Of a stretch of 64,000 bases of DNA, positions 24,894 to 38,056 are shown one piece after another (positions within the stretch are counted from its first letter, which is position 1; every line of letters starts with the position of its first letter). Under the pieces are notes generated by a model. That model worked only from the letters and a program-made list of their open reading frames with translations, ran no database searches and had not been told where the DNA came from. Source of the DNA: Effrenium voratum. Lineage: Eukaryota > Sar > Dinophyceae > Suessiales > Symbiodiniaceae. Location of the stretch: positions 186,001 to 250,000 of the forward strand of contig CAUJNA010002713.1 of NCBI GenBank assembly GCA_963377175.1. The letters are read 5' to 3'. A program made the position numbers and the translations under genes.

Positions 24894-24994
24894 AGCGCCC
24901 CTGGAGGTCTGGCATCCACTGTCCCCGGAACTTCTTCACCGAGAACATCTCAGGGGAGATAGGGGGAGGAGGGGGGTGGCGGTCCAGGAGCCAA
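24894..24994 (+). repeat. Direct repeat, left copy (bounds the retroelement remnant)
   Basis: About 100 bases from AGCGCCCCTGGAGGTCTGGC to GGTCCAGGAGCCAA recur in the same orientation at 29666-29765 with only a few differences. The two copies bracket the retroelement-like reading frames, as terminal direct repeats would. Confidence 0.8.
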
Positions 24995-25022
24995 CAAGGC
25001 CTTTGCAAGTCAAGCCCGGCCT

Positions 25023-26250
25023 TTGAGCCAGCTTTCGAACATGGCTGCCTCTGCGGTGAGCAGACTTATTGAGCTGGCCGCTGGCACCACTTTGTCGGAA
25101 GATCCGCCTTTTTGCGGCTCGGACAATGCTGCAAACATTGTGGATATGTTCCCACATTCCTGCGAGGAACAAGTCATGGTTACAGACATCTTGCAGGACA
25201 TGGGTTGTGATCTCTCTGGTGGGTCCTTGACGGCCGTCCAGAGAGATTTGGAAAGATGGGAGTTGAAGATTTCAAGAAAAGCTTGTCAGAGCAGACGAAC
25301 ATTCGCCACAATCCTTCCTTCAGTCGCTTCCTGCACTCCTTAGCTGGTGACACGGAGAAGCCCGAGGTGAGAGAATCACCCAGGTGCTGGCGTGAAGCAA
25401 TCGCAGATGACTGATGAGCCTTGGGCGCAGGAACAGAAGCGCCTCGGACACAAGGCGAGCTCCCCCACCAATAAGCTGCAAGTCGGCACGTTCACACCGC
25501 TCTTGCTGCCTTCTCAAGAGTTGCTGGCCAGGGCCAGCACTGCGGCGCAGCGCCACTTTTTGCCGCCTGTGGATGACTGCCGGCAGGAAGGTGACAAGGC
25601 CCTTGCTCAAGGGCTGCTGCAGCTGATGCGCTCTGGAGTAGCCGCCATGTTGCGTCTCCCGCGAGTGCTCAGTGAAATGGCAATTGCTTTGGATGGCCAG
25701 CTCTCCTTTGGCCAGGGCAGACGCAGAAAGAGTGGCCCTAGCCTACGCTGGCAGCTGCCGAAAGCTCCTCTATGAAGCATCCCTGAACAAACCATTGAGG
25801 CCTGAGCTAGACCCGTCCTCCTTCGAGGAGTCCATGGCAGTTTTCCTACGTTGGGATCCGGCTCTGCACAGTGAGACTCGAGAACTTTTGGGCATCGGTC
25901 CGCAATCCGGGTTGGACACTTATAGGGGCGGGGGACTTGGTAAGTGGTTAGTAACGATGGTTATAACCCACTTACCATGTTCATAAGTCTCCTAACTGGG
26001 TCATAACCATAGTTACCAACCACTTACTAAGCACCCTGCCCCTTTAAGCAAGAACCTCCCACCAACCGCGGTCGACAAAGACAAGGCCCTGGACAAGTGC
26101 TTCTGCTTGTATGCGATGGGGTCAAGCCAATGCCCCAACCAAGACACCAAGAAAAAATGCGCATTCTTACATAGCTGCCAATTCTGCAGCGGCAAGCAAT
26201 GCAATAACGCTCCAGGCTGGTCGTGCTGCCGAAAACGAAAGGTCTGAGCA
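25023..26250 (+). pseudogene. Retroelement first ORF (gag-like) with Cys/His-rich region, broken
   Basis: Successive plus-strand frames encode SRLIELAAGTTLSEDPPF (from about 25053), then from 25392 LGHKASSPTNKLQVG and LPRVLSEMAIALDGQLSFG, then from 25672 ALAYAGSCRKLLYEASLNK. After the inserted palindrome the frame continues in the same phase with DKALDKCFCLYAMG, a CPNQDTKKKCAFLHSCQFC cluster and CNNAPGWSCC, a zinc-knuckle-like region typical of nucleic-acid binding gag-type proteins. Several frame changes and stops show it is not functional. Confidence 0.45.
25922..26046. mobile_element. Palindromic 125-bp short element inserted in the retroelement
   Basis: The left half, TAGGGGCGGGGGACTTGGTA through GATGGTTATAACCCA, is mirrored by the right half, TGGGTCATAACCATAGTTAC through GCACCCTGCCCCTTTA. 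The whole nearly folds on itself. The retroelement frame on both sides is in the same phase, so excision of 126 bases would restore the frame (Asp-Thr directly joined to Ser-Lys). The target duplication is short (TA or TTA) and not certain. Confidence 0.7.
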
Positions 26251-26453
26251 GCCACCCACGACGATCCCGTTCAAGAAGTCGGTCACGACGAGGGCGTCGG
26301 ACCAGACCAGGCGACCGTAAGCCCAGAAGGTTGTCTCCACGCCGGCCTTCCCCGGCTCGCCAGGATGCGGGCCACAAACCACGGGCTGAGTAGGGGCTTG
26401 GCGGTCGCCTTGGCGCGGCCGAGCCAAGGCGACGACGCCTCGAGGACAGTGGC

Positions 26454-28140
26454 ATGGCCACTGCCCCGCCCATGGCCAGTCTGACCTGCGTGCTGCGAGA
26501 GACAGTGGCCCGGAAGGGTTTTCTGCAAGGCCCAACGCTATCTAAGGAAGTCCTACGTAGAGCTGAAAAATGTTCTTCGTGGGAACAGTTCATTAGCGCA
26601 GTGTTGCCTACAGTTCACCTGTCCGGAAGCCATGCGGCACAGGCAAGAGCAGTTGCAGAAAATACAGCACCTTGCGCAGCACGCTGGCAACTCAGAGAGC
26701 CTCGTTGGGAAGTTCTTCAGCAGCTGGGCAATCTCATTGGCCACCCAGACCGCAGATTGGCTGCTGATGCCACAGATGCAGATGGATTTCGGAGTGGCCC
26801 GCCCCCGACTTTGGAGGAGTACCAAGAGGCGCTGGTTGGAGCATCTTCGAGAACATGCTTCCGAGCGCTCAGCCGGTGTTTTCAGGTTGCCAGGCCACAA
26901 GTCGGCGGGGCTCTACCAGCTTTTGCAGGCAGAAGCAGCAAAGTTCTTTGGCGTGGCTGAACCAGACAAACTGCGTGGCTGCTTGGCGCCTCAGGAAGCA
27001 AACGGGCCACATGCAGTTCATTTGCCAAACCATGTTTACATGGCGGGCCTGGATGGCTATGTTTCGCTGCTGCAGCTTACAGCTGGGTGTTTTCGCAAGG
27101 CTGGGCGCTGCCCTACTCTTCGCGGCTTTGCCGAAGATTACGCCCACGGGTTCCGGCAATTCCGATTCGCTTCTCCAGATAGGAGGTTTTAGTGCGCCAC
27201 AGCCCAGGCTCCAGTCGTCTGTCAAGATTTTTGTGCCGCAACACCTGGCCTTGGGTGGACTCATTGACTTTGCCATTTCAGACCAGGATCGGGATGCTGG
27301 CCTGGTGTGTGACTTGCCAGACTGCAAGGCTGCCAAATATCAAGGGATGATCCTAGACACTTTGCAGCAGCAGAGCTTATCCCCGACCATCGCGGGCAAG
27401 CTCGTCGGCCAGCGGGAGCATGCCTCGGCAGTTTGCTTGGGCCGCTCCGGCCGCGCCTTCGCTTGGCCACTCCGTGAACTTATTTCTTCTGCAGGGGCAC
27501 CCGGCCCCTCCTTGGCCAGTGCTCAGGCGGCTTTGGCGGGATTCCTCACCTTCTTGCAGGGTTGCGGCCCCATAAAGTTGCATGTTTCCCACAGTTTGGT
27601 CAGAAGAGCCGCGCTGCTGTTTGTGGATGCTGCGCTCTCCAACAAAGGGCTGTCAGATTGGTGCTTCTATTTTCATCTCGGCGTATCAAAGAACAGCACG
27701 CGCTTGCTCCCATGGGCTGCTGGGCACATCATCAATGAAGCTGAAGCACTGGCTGCGTTGACTGGAATCCAAGCGCTTAGTGACAATTTGCAAGGGCTTG
27801 ATGTTCTTTTGTTTGTTGACAGCAAAGCAGCAGAAGCTAAAATTGTATTCCCGGTCCCCTCGACTATCCGTGCTGGCCTGTTTGTTCTGGAAAGCAGTGC
27901 GACAAGGCAAGGCCTCCACATGGATCGGCAGAGGAGTTCCCAGCCATCTCAACGTGGCGGATGCTGTCAGCCGGGAGGCTAGTCGGCTTGAGGTCCGCCT
28001 CCCCGATGCGGCCACGTGGGAACCAATGTTATCATTTTTGGAAGGGAGCGGCTCAGTCCAAAATCTTTTACCTCCAAACAAGAGGCAGTTAAACCGCGTC
28101 CAGAAAAGACGATGCATGCACCAAGGCAAGGCCTGAGAAA
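26454..28140 (+). pseudogene. Retroelement RT-associated and RNase H region, broken
   Basis: Frames at 26454, 26632, 26855 and 27780 overlap and join. The RNase H part is clear: LLFVDAALSNKGLSDW (first Asp near 27625), HIINEAEALAALTGIQ (Glu), DVLLFVDSKAAEAK (Asp), then after a frame change near 27870 the other frame gives WKAVRQGKASTWIGRGVPSH and LNVADAVSREASRLE (last Asp, near 27960). Upstream, KLVGQREHASAVCLGRSGRA and FAWPLRELI resemble the connection region between reverse transcriptase and RNase H in such elements. The polymerase active site was not identified. The gene is a decayed copy. Confidence 0.5.
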
Positions 28141-29665
28141 GAATGCTTGTGCCACCACGGTTGGGTTCCCCCTTTCTTTGACTGCTAGCTGGTGTTCCCA
28201 CCTTCTGGTCCTTTTCTTGAATGTTTGCAAAGGGTTGTCTTGCGGCGTGTGGGGCTTTGTTCGTGCGAAAGCCTGCATCTTGAGCTTTGATGAGGGTTTG
28301 CTGAATTCTAGGCATATTGTGATTGCAGCAAGACGAGCGCAGCCCACATGCGAGACACACACACACACCCACAAACAAACCCCATGGCCGTCTCGGGTTC
28401 AGGATGTTCCGCCTTCCAGCGGGGCCTCCTCCAGGGCAAACTGCCTGTAAGGCCCACGGGCTGGGACGGGACCAGCCCTCCCAACCTCCGGGCTGCTTCA
28501 GATGAAGGCGGGGCCACGCGGCCTCCGAAACGAACCGGGGTGGCAGCGCGCGGCCACACTCAACTTCATGCTGCGGTGGGCCGCCTCCCTCCTCAGGACG
28601 CAGCGCTGCAGGGCCTACGCCCACTCAGGAGATGAACCTGCTAGCAGATCTGACTAAATCAGGTGTCGCAGTGAATCAGTTGTTGGATGACATTGCCTTG
28701 GCTCGGGCTCGGGCGGCCTTGGCAAAGGCGACATCGTCGTCTTCTGCTTCACATGTGCGGATGATTCATGGGCCTGCAGTTGTCTGGGGGAACTGCCCAT
28801 ACCGGCCTCTTTGGATCTTATCCTGCGGGTTTCTGCAATCATCATACTCTGCGGGTTTGGCTGGCGGCGTGGCGCGACTGGCACATTCAGGAGCGTGAGC
28901 GCTGGCCTGGAGACCAGAGCCCTTTTCTGAGGCGAGTTCGCAAAGGCACTGAGCGCATAGCTCCCAGACCAAAGCCCAAAGGCCGGGTGCGGTGGCGAAA
29001 GCTGCTCCAGCTTGCAGCGCAGAGGGGTCTCACTGCGTTTGGACCTTTGTGCAATCTGGCTTACAATTTTGAGCCCGAGTCCCCTCAGAACTGTTACGCC
29101 AATGCAGATGGTGCAACTTGACTATTCAAAATGATACCTTGACTTACAAGGATGTCCAAAGAAAGGGCAAGCCTTGCCTATCCAACTTGCGCAGATGGTG
29201 CGTTTGCGCAAAGCACGAGCTGTTGTGTTGGCACTTGTGGCTTGCAGCGCTGAAGGAGGTGAGGGCGGCAAACTGCAGTCCTCGGGACCTGCTTTTCCCC
29301 TTCTCCCGCAGCTTCGCTATTCACAACGCTTCCTTTCGACGGGGAGCCGGGGTGGATGTGCTAGAGGCTCGTGCTGGCCGGCGACAACTGGTGCAGAGTC
29401 GGTGCATATGGTCTCCCAGGAATGCTGCACATGGGAGAGTGGGCAGCCAAAGGAAGCGCTGCTCACTACGCCAGTGCGGATGAGCAGTTAGGCGCGCTGG
29501 TGTTATGACTTTCAACATTCTCGAAGCTTCAAACGAGGACGCATAAACAATTGCTTCAACCCCAATCTTGGTGCCAAGGGTCCCTAGAGAAAAGGCCTTG
29601 TGCAGTTGCTGCTGCGTGCCTGCATCCTGGACATTTCACTCCACATCGCAAGCTAACAACTCAAC
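28141..29665 (+). other. 3' part of the retroelement, no domain recognised
   Basis: Short plus-strand frames (for example 28768-29121, with VWLAAWRDWHIQERERW and RPKPKGRVRWRKLL) continue the coding-like composition up to the second direct repeat. A tyrosine-recombinase could be expected here in a DIRS-like element, but its catalytic residues were not found. A short (CA) tract lies near 28349-28366. Confidence 0.3.
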
Positions 29666-29765
29666 AGCGCCCCTGGAGGTCTGGCATCCACTGTCCCCGG
29701 AACTTCTTCACCGAGAACATCTCAGGGAAATAGGGGGAGGAAGGGGGTGGCGGTCCAGGAGCCAA
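29666..29765 (+). repeat. Direct repeat, right copy
   Basis: Matches 24894-24994 over about 100 bases with a few changes (CAGGGAAATAGGGGGAGGAA against CAGGGGAGATAGGGGGAGGA). Confidence 0.8.
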
Positions 29766-32700
29766 TTCCATTTTTCTAGTCGTCCTCGAACAAAGCCCCA
29801 TGCTCCCCTCACAAAGGGCATTCAACTCACCCGTCCAAAATTGCTGTTTAAAGTTTGGTTGGCTGGTTGCCGGTTGGCCATTTTGAGTGGTCGGAACCAA
29901 ACGCAAAGGGAATCTAAGGGGCCCGGACTCTGGATCCAGCTCCAAGCTTCTGGTGGGATATCAACCCTTCTGTGATACCAAACCGGGCTATCCTGATCAG
30001 GATCCCTCCCCTAAGAAACTTTCTTCCTGTAGATGTCCCTGGAACTCAGGAATTGAGAAAAGGTGTCAACCATGCAGCATTGCAAATATGTCGCTCCCTT
30101 CCGCAAACTGCACTTGTCAGCTTGATGCCAGTGACGCTCTGTCACTGAAAGCCGCTGAAAGTTGCCGCGCAGCCAATGGTTTTGAAACCTGAAAAAGGAA
30201 TCTCCAAAAAAATGGGTCTGACGCATTTCGCTTGGTTTACCCCATAAGTTCGGTAAAACCGTTCGAAACCAATAAGCTAGCTCAAAGACTTCCCCAACTG
30301 CCCCCCGCCCCTATTTAGGCCATATTTGGCCCTAGTTTGCTCCATTCGGCCGCATTTCAGTTAGCCCCAAGCTGCTCATACTTGCTTGGATTATCCTGAA
30401 TATGTGGCTCTTACAACTCCAAAAGCGCAGCCCTCAGGGAGTCCCCCTCAAGGGGTCCGGCGATCCCCCGAAGAAAGCAGATACCGGGCCCATGCCGAAG
30501 CCGTCAGCCGAAGGGCCGCCAGCACGGAGGCGATGGAGGCGACGGCCCAGCACATCATCAACACGCCCCACAAGAGCAACAGTGGCTGACACTCGCAGCA
30601 GGCCACGATGCAGCCTAAGCGGCTGCCCATTTGCCCGTTGAATCAGATCTGCGAAAAGCTTGACTTTTAGTGGAAGGCTAAGGTGGGAAGCTAAGGGGAG
30701 CCTGCCATATCCCTAACCCGTCCCTAACCAAACCGCCGATCGCTGGCTCCGATTTCGCCCCCTCCCTGTTTACAAGTCCGACAGCCAGCAGCCTTGATTC
30801 CGAATTGCGGGAACCGAATCTCCGGAAAACCCTCCCGGCTAATGCTGCTCCGAACCAGCTCGAAAATCCAAACTTCGCAATACAAGCACACTTCGGCAGC
30901 TGCAGCTCGAAAACCCCAATTTTGTAGTACAGGTACACTTGAGACTCCAGCGCGCTTCGGGCCAGGTTCAGCCAAAGGCTCGTGCAAATGCACGCTTGCG
31001 CGCTTCTTGCCACTGGTGCTTGGGGCTTGGAAGATCACAAAAGGTTGGGTATCGGTTGGGGTATCGGTTGGACCGTGGTGCCTTTTGGTGGAAAACGGAT
31101 TTGGTAGCAACCGTGTGCAATTCTCTTCTCTCCTAAGATGTAAGGTATAAATGCTCAGGGCATCGGTTTTTGGAGCGTCCCTATAGGTTATGCATGTTCT
31201 GGACGTTTTTCGGGCACGCATATGGCAACCTGTCATGTGGGACCTTGTGGTAGCTAAAACGTGCCCTTGCCGCACTGTCTGGTGCCGGCCAAGCGACAGA
31301 AGCAGCCCTCTTTGCGGACGACGCCGAACCAGGCGAGGTGTGCGAAGATATAGGCCTGACGCACGTAACGTCCGGGCTTGGACTTTCCCAAAGCCAAAGG
31401 GGGTTGGTCAGTATTCCTGGCCATGGGGTAACTTGTTACATTCGGTGGGTGACATATCATCCTTTTAGTGGTTCTCCCAAATGGTTATCCCACAGGACCT
31501 TTTAATCAACCCCCGTGTCAGGTCGCGTTTTAAGTGCACTGTGATTCTTGGGGGCGCAAAGTCCCAAGCTAGCAAAACTCGGTGGGCAAGGCACCTGCTA
31601 CTCCGTTGGCACGGCTCTTTGGGATTTCTGATGGGGGACTCTTTGGTGGACGTCATTTAGGTGAAGATCACTAGGAGAGCCTTGCAACTCAGAAAAGCTC
31701 AGGTAGAGAGCAGGTCAGGCCTTGTTAAAAACGTCACTTCCTGTGTGAACTGGGCAAAACATGGGCAAAACGAGTCCCAACTTTTTGCTTGTCAGTGAAA
31801 TAGTCTTTCCTAAAGTATGGATAGTTTAGGATCCCGGGGAGTGAGTGACAAAGTAAATGAGCGTGATTCATCACCTCGATCATCCACACATGAACCCATT
31901 GCCATGTTGGACTTCTTTGGGCCTGGTTTCCCATAATTAAACCGAAATCAAAGATGAATCGGCCAATAATGTCGGGAGTTCAAACCGGGGGACAATGATC
32001 TTTCCAAATGTTGGTAGCAACATGATTTTTGCAGCACCACTAAAATGAACAGAACCCAAAACCTAAACCCCTAGATCACATGCTAACAGCAGTGAAGCTA
32101 TATTTGTCATACATCCAGCTGTTGACCGAATGTCGCTCTTAGCCCCCTGATGGAAGTCTTTGGGAAGTTCGTCGGGCTTCCTTTTCTGTCGCGTTCAAAC
32201 AACACCAGCCACCACAGGGAATCTGATTGCAACATTGGCATCCCAAGACGTGATACATCGATGTTGACACCACCAAAACTTGCGATTAATTATAATGCAG
32301 GACCCCCTTTAGAAAATTGTGTTCAAACGCTTGCTCCACTTCTTGGTAATTTCTCAGACGTGACATGGCTAAACCCTGTAGCATAGCCTCCTGCACATCT
32401 TCGGGCAAGGTGCGAACACGATCTGCAAGGCACATCTCCAGGCGATTGCGAACATGTTCTGGCAACAGGTATGCAGCAGTCAACTGTCCTGGTTAATGGA
32501 CGCAAAGGATTCATAAACAACTGTTTGAAGGGGGGGTGTCCCAAATGGGGGGGCAATCCTTGACTTCTGCCTTGTTCTATTCCCCCCCCCCCAATGCCGA
32601 CCCCAGCCAGATAGACGTTCGCGATAGAATGGGCGACCCGTGCTGGGTCGGAACGATGCGCGCATCTAAAAACATGCGAGCTGGCCGGCAAAGGGATTTG

Positions 32701-35700
32701 GCGTCCAGTTGTCAACTGTTGCGTCCGCTACCAATTAATTGAACAGGAGGCAATCATCTATCGAGCATCCGGAAATACCTGGCTAAGCTTGATTTCTGCC
32801 AGGGGAGCCCGTGGTTTGTCCAACACGGGCTGATGGCAAACTGCCGGAAGCAAAACGGTCGATTAACTTGCTGCCCTTCCTTGCAATGCGCTCGTTGCCC
32901 CCTCCCCCCTAAGAAGGGCCTTGTCGTTTGCAGGCCCTGCAATATCACCGTACCAAAACTGAACCAAGTGATGCTGTTAAACCGCCCAAAGTAAACGCCC
33001 GGTGAGCCTCAGGGTCAAACGCTTGACGGTGATCTTATCAAAGGTTTCTTAGGTGGCTTTCGCAACCATCCACAGTTGTAACATATGCTGTGACTCACCA
33101 GGTTTTTGCGGTTGATTCGGTGTGCCTGGCTCACCTGCAATGGATAGAGGGAAGCCATGGAGGGATGATGACTCGCCATGCGCTTTCCTGGGTTGCCCTT
33201 GCGGTTTCTTTGTGGAACATCTGCAGTGATGGGCTGCGCCTGAAAGTAAATGGCAAAAGTTCTTTTAAGTGGGTAAGTACAGGGGGTGACAACATCAAAT
33301 GAGGAAACTGTGCCATCTCCTTTCACGCAACCGTTAGCACCCTTTGAAGGGAACCAAGGAAAACAAAGCACAAATGACGCTGGGAACTGCTCAACTGTGC
33401 CAAGGTACAAAAACTCAAGTTGAGACAAGGCTACTCAGTTTGGCCCACGTCGCGCAAGCGAGCCGGGGGTAACGGGGCTATTGTTTGTGAGGGCGTCGAT
33501 GAGGGCGACCGTGATAGCCACGACAACTGCCACATAAAGCTGCAAGACTCCCCACCTCGATGCAATGGCACCCGAGCTTGTTGAATAGGTCTGGATCAAG
33601 TGGGTTGGCCAAATCAACCAAACTTTTGATTTGCACCTACGGTCTTCCCGAACAGTAGTCCAGGAACTTGGGGGGAAAAACGCCAACCCTTTTGACTTCG
33701 CTTTGAAACAAACATGGCCATTCGGCACACAGAAAATATCAAACGCTCACTGTACTTAGGGACCTGTTCTCAAAAGTACTTTTCTCAACACGTTGTATCC
33801 CTGGAAAATACCCCTTGACGAGCCATAAATACAAGCAAATTCGGGTAAAACAGCCAACATAAGGTTTAATTGGCATATGTTTGTTCTTTGCGGGTTGGTC
33901 TCGGTGGGCCCACTTCCTGAGTGGATTGGTGAGAAACAAATCAATGGCAACCAAGCTGAACAACTGACGATCAAGTCCGTGAGAGCTGGTTTAAGGGATG
34001 CCCAATTGATCTGAGTGGATTGTCAAATTAAAAACCGCTCGATGTTCCACGAGTTGAACATTGTGGAAACAAACTTGGAGGACCAGCACATTGAAGTCCA
34101 GCATGGATTTTCCAATCACAAAAAAAACACAATTTTGAGAGCAGGCTAGAGGATGTGACTGAAAGTCCTTTCATTTTGGTTGATGACTTTTTTCACTTGA
34201 TTTTGCTTTGGGAACCCCGGTGGGAGAAAGGGGCGCTTCTGGAAGGCATGGATCTGATTTGGAAGGTCGATGGGTCCTGTTTGGCGGGCTCACATGTTGC
34301 TCAGATAGTCACGAGCTGATGTTTTGGTGACTCCCATTTTTGGAGCTAGTCTGCGATCCTCACATCTTCGCAAGGAATGATGTATCTCACCAACATGCAC
34401 TGTAGGGCCCATGCACTGCAGGGCCCATGCACGTTGAAATGTTACGCCCTTGAGAGGCACGAGTAAGCACAATCCCACTCGCATTCGAATCTACTTCGGA
34501 CACAGTTTCCCATCACGGGAAACGGGTGGTAAAGAGCCCTGTATATTGCGTACGCTCCCTTCCACGCAATATCTTGGACTCAGAAATAAACGGTGATCAC
34601 CTTTTGGGGCCTCAACTAGAAATGGGGTTCCCCTTACAGGGGGGGACATTAATCGCACCTCACAAGCAAGAATGCAGCCAAACGTCTCTCTGAAAGTAGT
34701 CCCCCAATCACCCGACTTGCACGTGAACATCTGCTTCAAGTTGTGGCAAAAGCCTGGCTTCTTCACATAGCCTGTGTACTCCTCACACGTACCTGGCAAA
34801 TAGGAATGGCCGACCCTCCCTGGCAAATCGACCGTCCCTGCCGTGATTGGAATCCCGTAGAATCAACTCTCCCAAGAGTTGTCCCATTTACTTGTTTCAC
34901 TCACAAGTCGGGAAGATAATCTTCGCGGTGAACAAGAAAGGTCCGGACTTTGACATAAATCTAAGGGAACAGATGTTCCCATCACGGTGATTTCAGCCCT
35001 TGGTTTGGTAGCAAAAGCTTTGTTGTTTGCAGCCCCCCACTCAAGATAAACAGAACCAAAACACCTAAAACCTTAAACCATGCCAACAACCTGGAGATTC
35101 AGTCTCCATAAAATTGATTGGTAGTTCTCGTCTTTAACTTGCTTTTCCTAAATCTCATTTTTTTCGTGAAGTCACCTAGCACTACTGAAACTCCTATTTT
35201 TTGTTGATTCTGCACGTGAGATTACAGGATTTGTCCCTTTGTACGATTTATCTCCCGCAAAACGACGCAAAGCCCCGCAAATCAGGAAAAGAACACGCCC
35301 AAAACTACCAGAAAGCCATAAAGCAGGCCAGAGAAAAATCTCCAGGAGCAGTGAAGTGGAGAAATGGTTCAACTTTTAAGTTGGCCGGATTGGCGCTTCC
35401 TATTTGAAAGCATCTCGGCTTACTTGAAGAACCCAACGGGTGGAGCAAAGGGACCCAAGGTAGGTAAACGGAAGCGGGTACGTCAGGAAGTGGTTGGCAC
35501 CTGGTTCTACCCCACTGTGGCTTTTTTGGGCTACATCCATAGTAAGCGCTTCCCGAACTTTCCCTGGCCCCATGAGCAGCCTTCGTCCAAAAGGCGTAAC
35601 CTTGCGATGTCCGCACCCTTTCATCATAAGAACCTACACCTACCCTCCCCCCCTTTTAAGGGATCCCCCCCTCACATGGGCATACTTGTCGCCTTTGTCT

Positions 35701-36350
35701 ACGGAAAGGGGAACCACCTGATTAGCACGGTCCCTCTGAACTAATCCGGAGTTAACATGATCTTGGTTGACGTTGGAAGGGGAGCAAAGTGCAAAGATTT
35801 AAATTTTAGCAGTTAAGTGGTGGAACCACTAAACCACAATGAGCACAAATGTAAACTGCTTCCCAACAACAACCATGTTATAGACCGATTATTGAAAGCC
35901 AACAAGTCAGAAGGTCGACTCGCGTTCTCCAATCATTTGCTGAAGCCGCCTGGAACATATGAGAAACCATGGCCAGCAGTGAAATCGATTCCGTTTAAAA
36001 CCGACAAGGGAAAATAACAGGACATTTCAGCAAATTGAAGTGGGGATTCGAAGCGAAAACTGCTTCGGATGTTGTTCGAATCTGTGGATCCACAGATGTT
36101 TCAGGAAATGGAAGGTTTGGGCAAGTCGGCACCTGTGTACTCCTTTGCCATCTTCACGTCCAAGCAGTGGAAGACGCATGGCTTGGACATGGCTCCGAGT
36201 GGACCGAAGGCGGCGAGCGACGGAGCGACGGAGCGACGAGCGCGGTGTTCGAAGTTCGAGGCGGCTGAGGGCTGCGGTTGGTTCTCAAATTCAGCTCACC
36301 CAGGTTGGACGACAAGAACAAAAGCAAACAAATGGAACACACATACGATA
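29766..36350. other. Host sequence without a recognisable gene
   Basis: Only short, mutually overlapping open frames. Features seen are a TTCAGG/TGGTTTG-rich unique sequence, two near-identical 15-base units GGGCCCATGCACTGC/GGGCCCATGCACGTT (34407-34437), and a partial CACTTCCTGAGTGGATTGG element near 33910-33965. Confidence 0.4.
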
Positions 36351-36370
36351 CATATATATATATATATACA
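36351..36370. repeat. AT microsatellite
   Basis: A run of alternating AT (about 20 bases) flanked by ATAC. Confidence 0.8.
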
Positions 36371-36545
36371 GCCGCCAGTATGTTGAATGCAAAGTAACAC
36401 TATGTTCTTTGGAGAGAGATCTGCCCCCTCAAGCTCTTGGATTTCATTCAAGCTTAGCTCAATCATTTCGCAACAGGTGGCACCTTTAGCGAGTTTAAGA
36501 TTGGAAGTGTGCTCGGCGCACAGCGCGCTCGGAAATCCAGAAATT

Positions 36546-36562
36546 GGGGGGGGGGGGGGGGG
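36546..36562 (+). repeat. Poly-G tract, 17 bases
   Basis: Seventeen consecutive G. Similar G runs occur near 50590 and 53500 and a C run near 52558; such runs are also prone to length error. Confidence 0.85.
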
Positions 36563-37940
36563 ATGTGTGCGTCGCTTAAAGTAGTCTGCCCCTGGCGATT
36601 CCGTACATGTTCTTGCTCAGGATGTCACAACGGCCGTTCGTCAGGTTCCCGTTTCGATCAAGACTTGGTCAAGGCCACATGTTTGCTGGCCCTGCCCCGT
36701 GGGAAAGTGTGACAATCACCCCTGTTCGAAGAGGTCAACGTTCACCGAAAAACCTAGACACCGAACAGTCCACCATACGTTTGGGAAGTGGACCAAGTTG
36801 CTTGGAGGCGCTCCGTCATTGAGGCCCCCCGTCCATAACAGTGTCTCTTTGACCGTTTTGGAGGGCTAAAAGGAAGGCCAAATGAAGACCCCCCAATCGG
36901 AGACACTCTATCAGTCTATCCAGGGCTGAATTCCGGGCTCAATTTCCCATGCTCGACTTGGCGCCGGACGTCTCGGGTGTTTCCGATCGCGGCAGCGCCT
37001 ATGAGGAGAGGGTCCCCGCGAAACATCGAACGGACATCCCCCGAGACAGAACAAGAAGTCTGCTGGGTACCCGACCAGATCTGGACCAAAATCGGGACCT
37101 GGAAAAAACCTGAACAGCTCAATGCCAAGGTGTTCCTGCAATCAGTCATGGTAGGGTCAAGGTCCAGGTGGGTCCGACTTTCAGGTTCCTTCATGCGGGG
37201 CATCAAGGACAACAACTGATTCGAGGCTGCGTAGCGTCTGCAAGTTGCCTCGATCGTCGCATCTGTTGCTGATTTTACTATCTGGCGCCTTGCAAGACAG
37301 CTGCAAATTGCCGCGTCCGCGATGCCAAGGCAAAAACGGGAACAAAAACACTAAAAAAAAAAAAAACGCACTGCTCGCGAGAAAAGGCTCACCCCTGAAC
37401 ACCAGCTTAAGAAACCATGCTCCGTGGTGTGTGTGTGTGTTTACGTGGCCGCTACTCAAAACCTCAAGGGGGGGCCGAATCCGACTTTGAGACACACCCA
37501 AATGCGGAGCGACTAAGTTGAGTGGAATTCACCCAAAATATGTTGCTGTTTGGTGGAGTGAACCCCAAGAAAGTCCCGCTAAACATGTTGTCTTTCCACT
37601 ATATAAATGTCTCCCGCTAACTGGCGGTTTGGATTGGTTGTTTAGATTTGAACTGCTGGTTCTTGTTGAGGGTAATGGGAAACCCCACCAACCATCAATC
37701 CCAACCAACAATAGGAGGGAAGCTGAAGTTTACCTACAAGAACAGCGGGTTCAACTCCCTAAACCGATTCGGCTCCAAACCACCAACTAAGGAGAAGCTG
37801 AAGTTTACCTTCTACCCCCCAAGCTGCAAATGATAAGGGGAACGTACAACTGGGTCCCCTTTTGTTTGGTCCTTTGGATGTGATGCTTGCCACAGTTGGC
37901 CCAAGCCAGCCTTTGCACCTGGTGTTTTTTCTCCAATTTG

Positions 37941-38056
37941 GGGTTCCCATGTTTACGGCAACCCAAAACATGATCGCCTTTTATTTCTGGGTCCTTTGGG
38001 CAAGTGTCTGGGGACATCTGGGGGGCACGCCCCCGCATGTTTCTCCATTTTCATGG
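37941..38056 (-). repeat. Dispersed repeat, inverted partner of 38513-38632
   Basis: About 116 bases from GGGTTCCCATGTTTACGGCA to TCTCCATTTTCATGG match the reverse complement of 38513-38632 over most of the length, including TATTTCTGGGTCCTTTGGGC and CCCCCGCATGTTTCTCC. Confidence 0.7.

Larger units (their letters stand above)
24995..29665 (+). mobile_element. Decayed retroelement, 4.8 kb including its 100-bp direct repeats
   Basis: Between two 100-bp direct repeats lies a GC-richer block whose plus-strand frames contain an N-terminal region, a Cys/His-rich zinc region, a probable reverse-transcriptase-related region and an RNase H domain, all broken by frame changes. The overall order and the RNase H style resemble tyrosine-recombinase or DIRS-like retroelements I associate with dinoflagellate genomes. 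No clear YxDD polymerase motif or recombinase was found, so the exact class is uncertain. A palindromic short element has inserted at 25922-26046. Confidence 0.55.
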
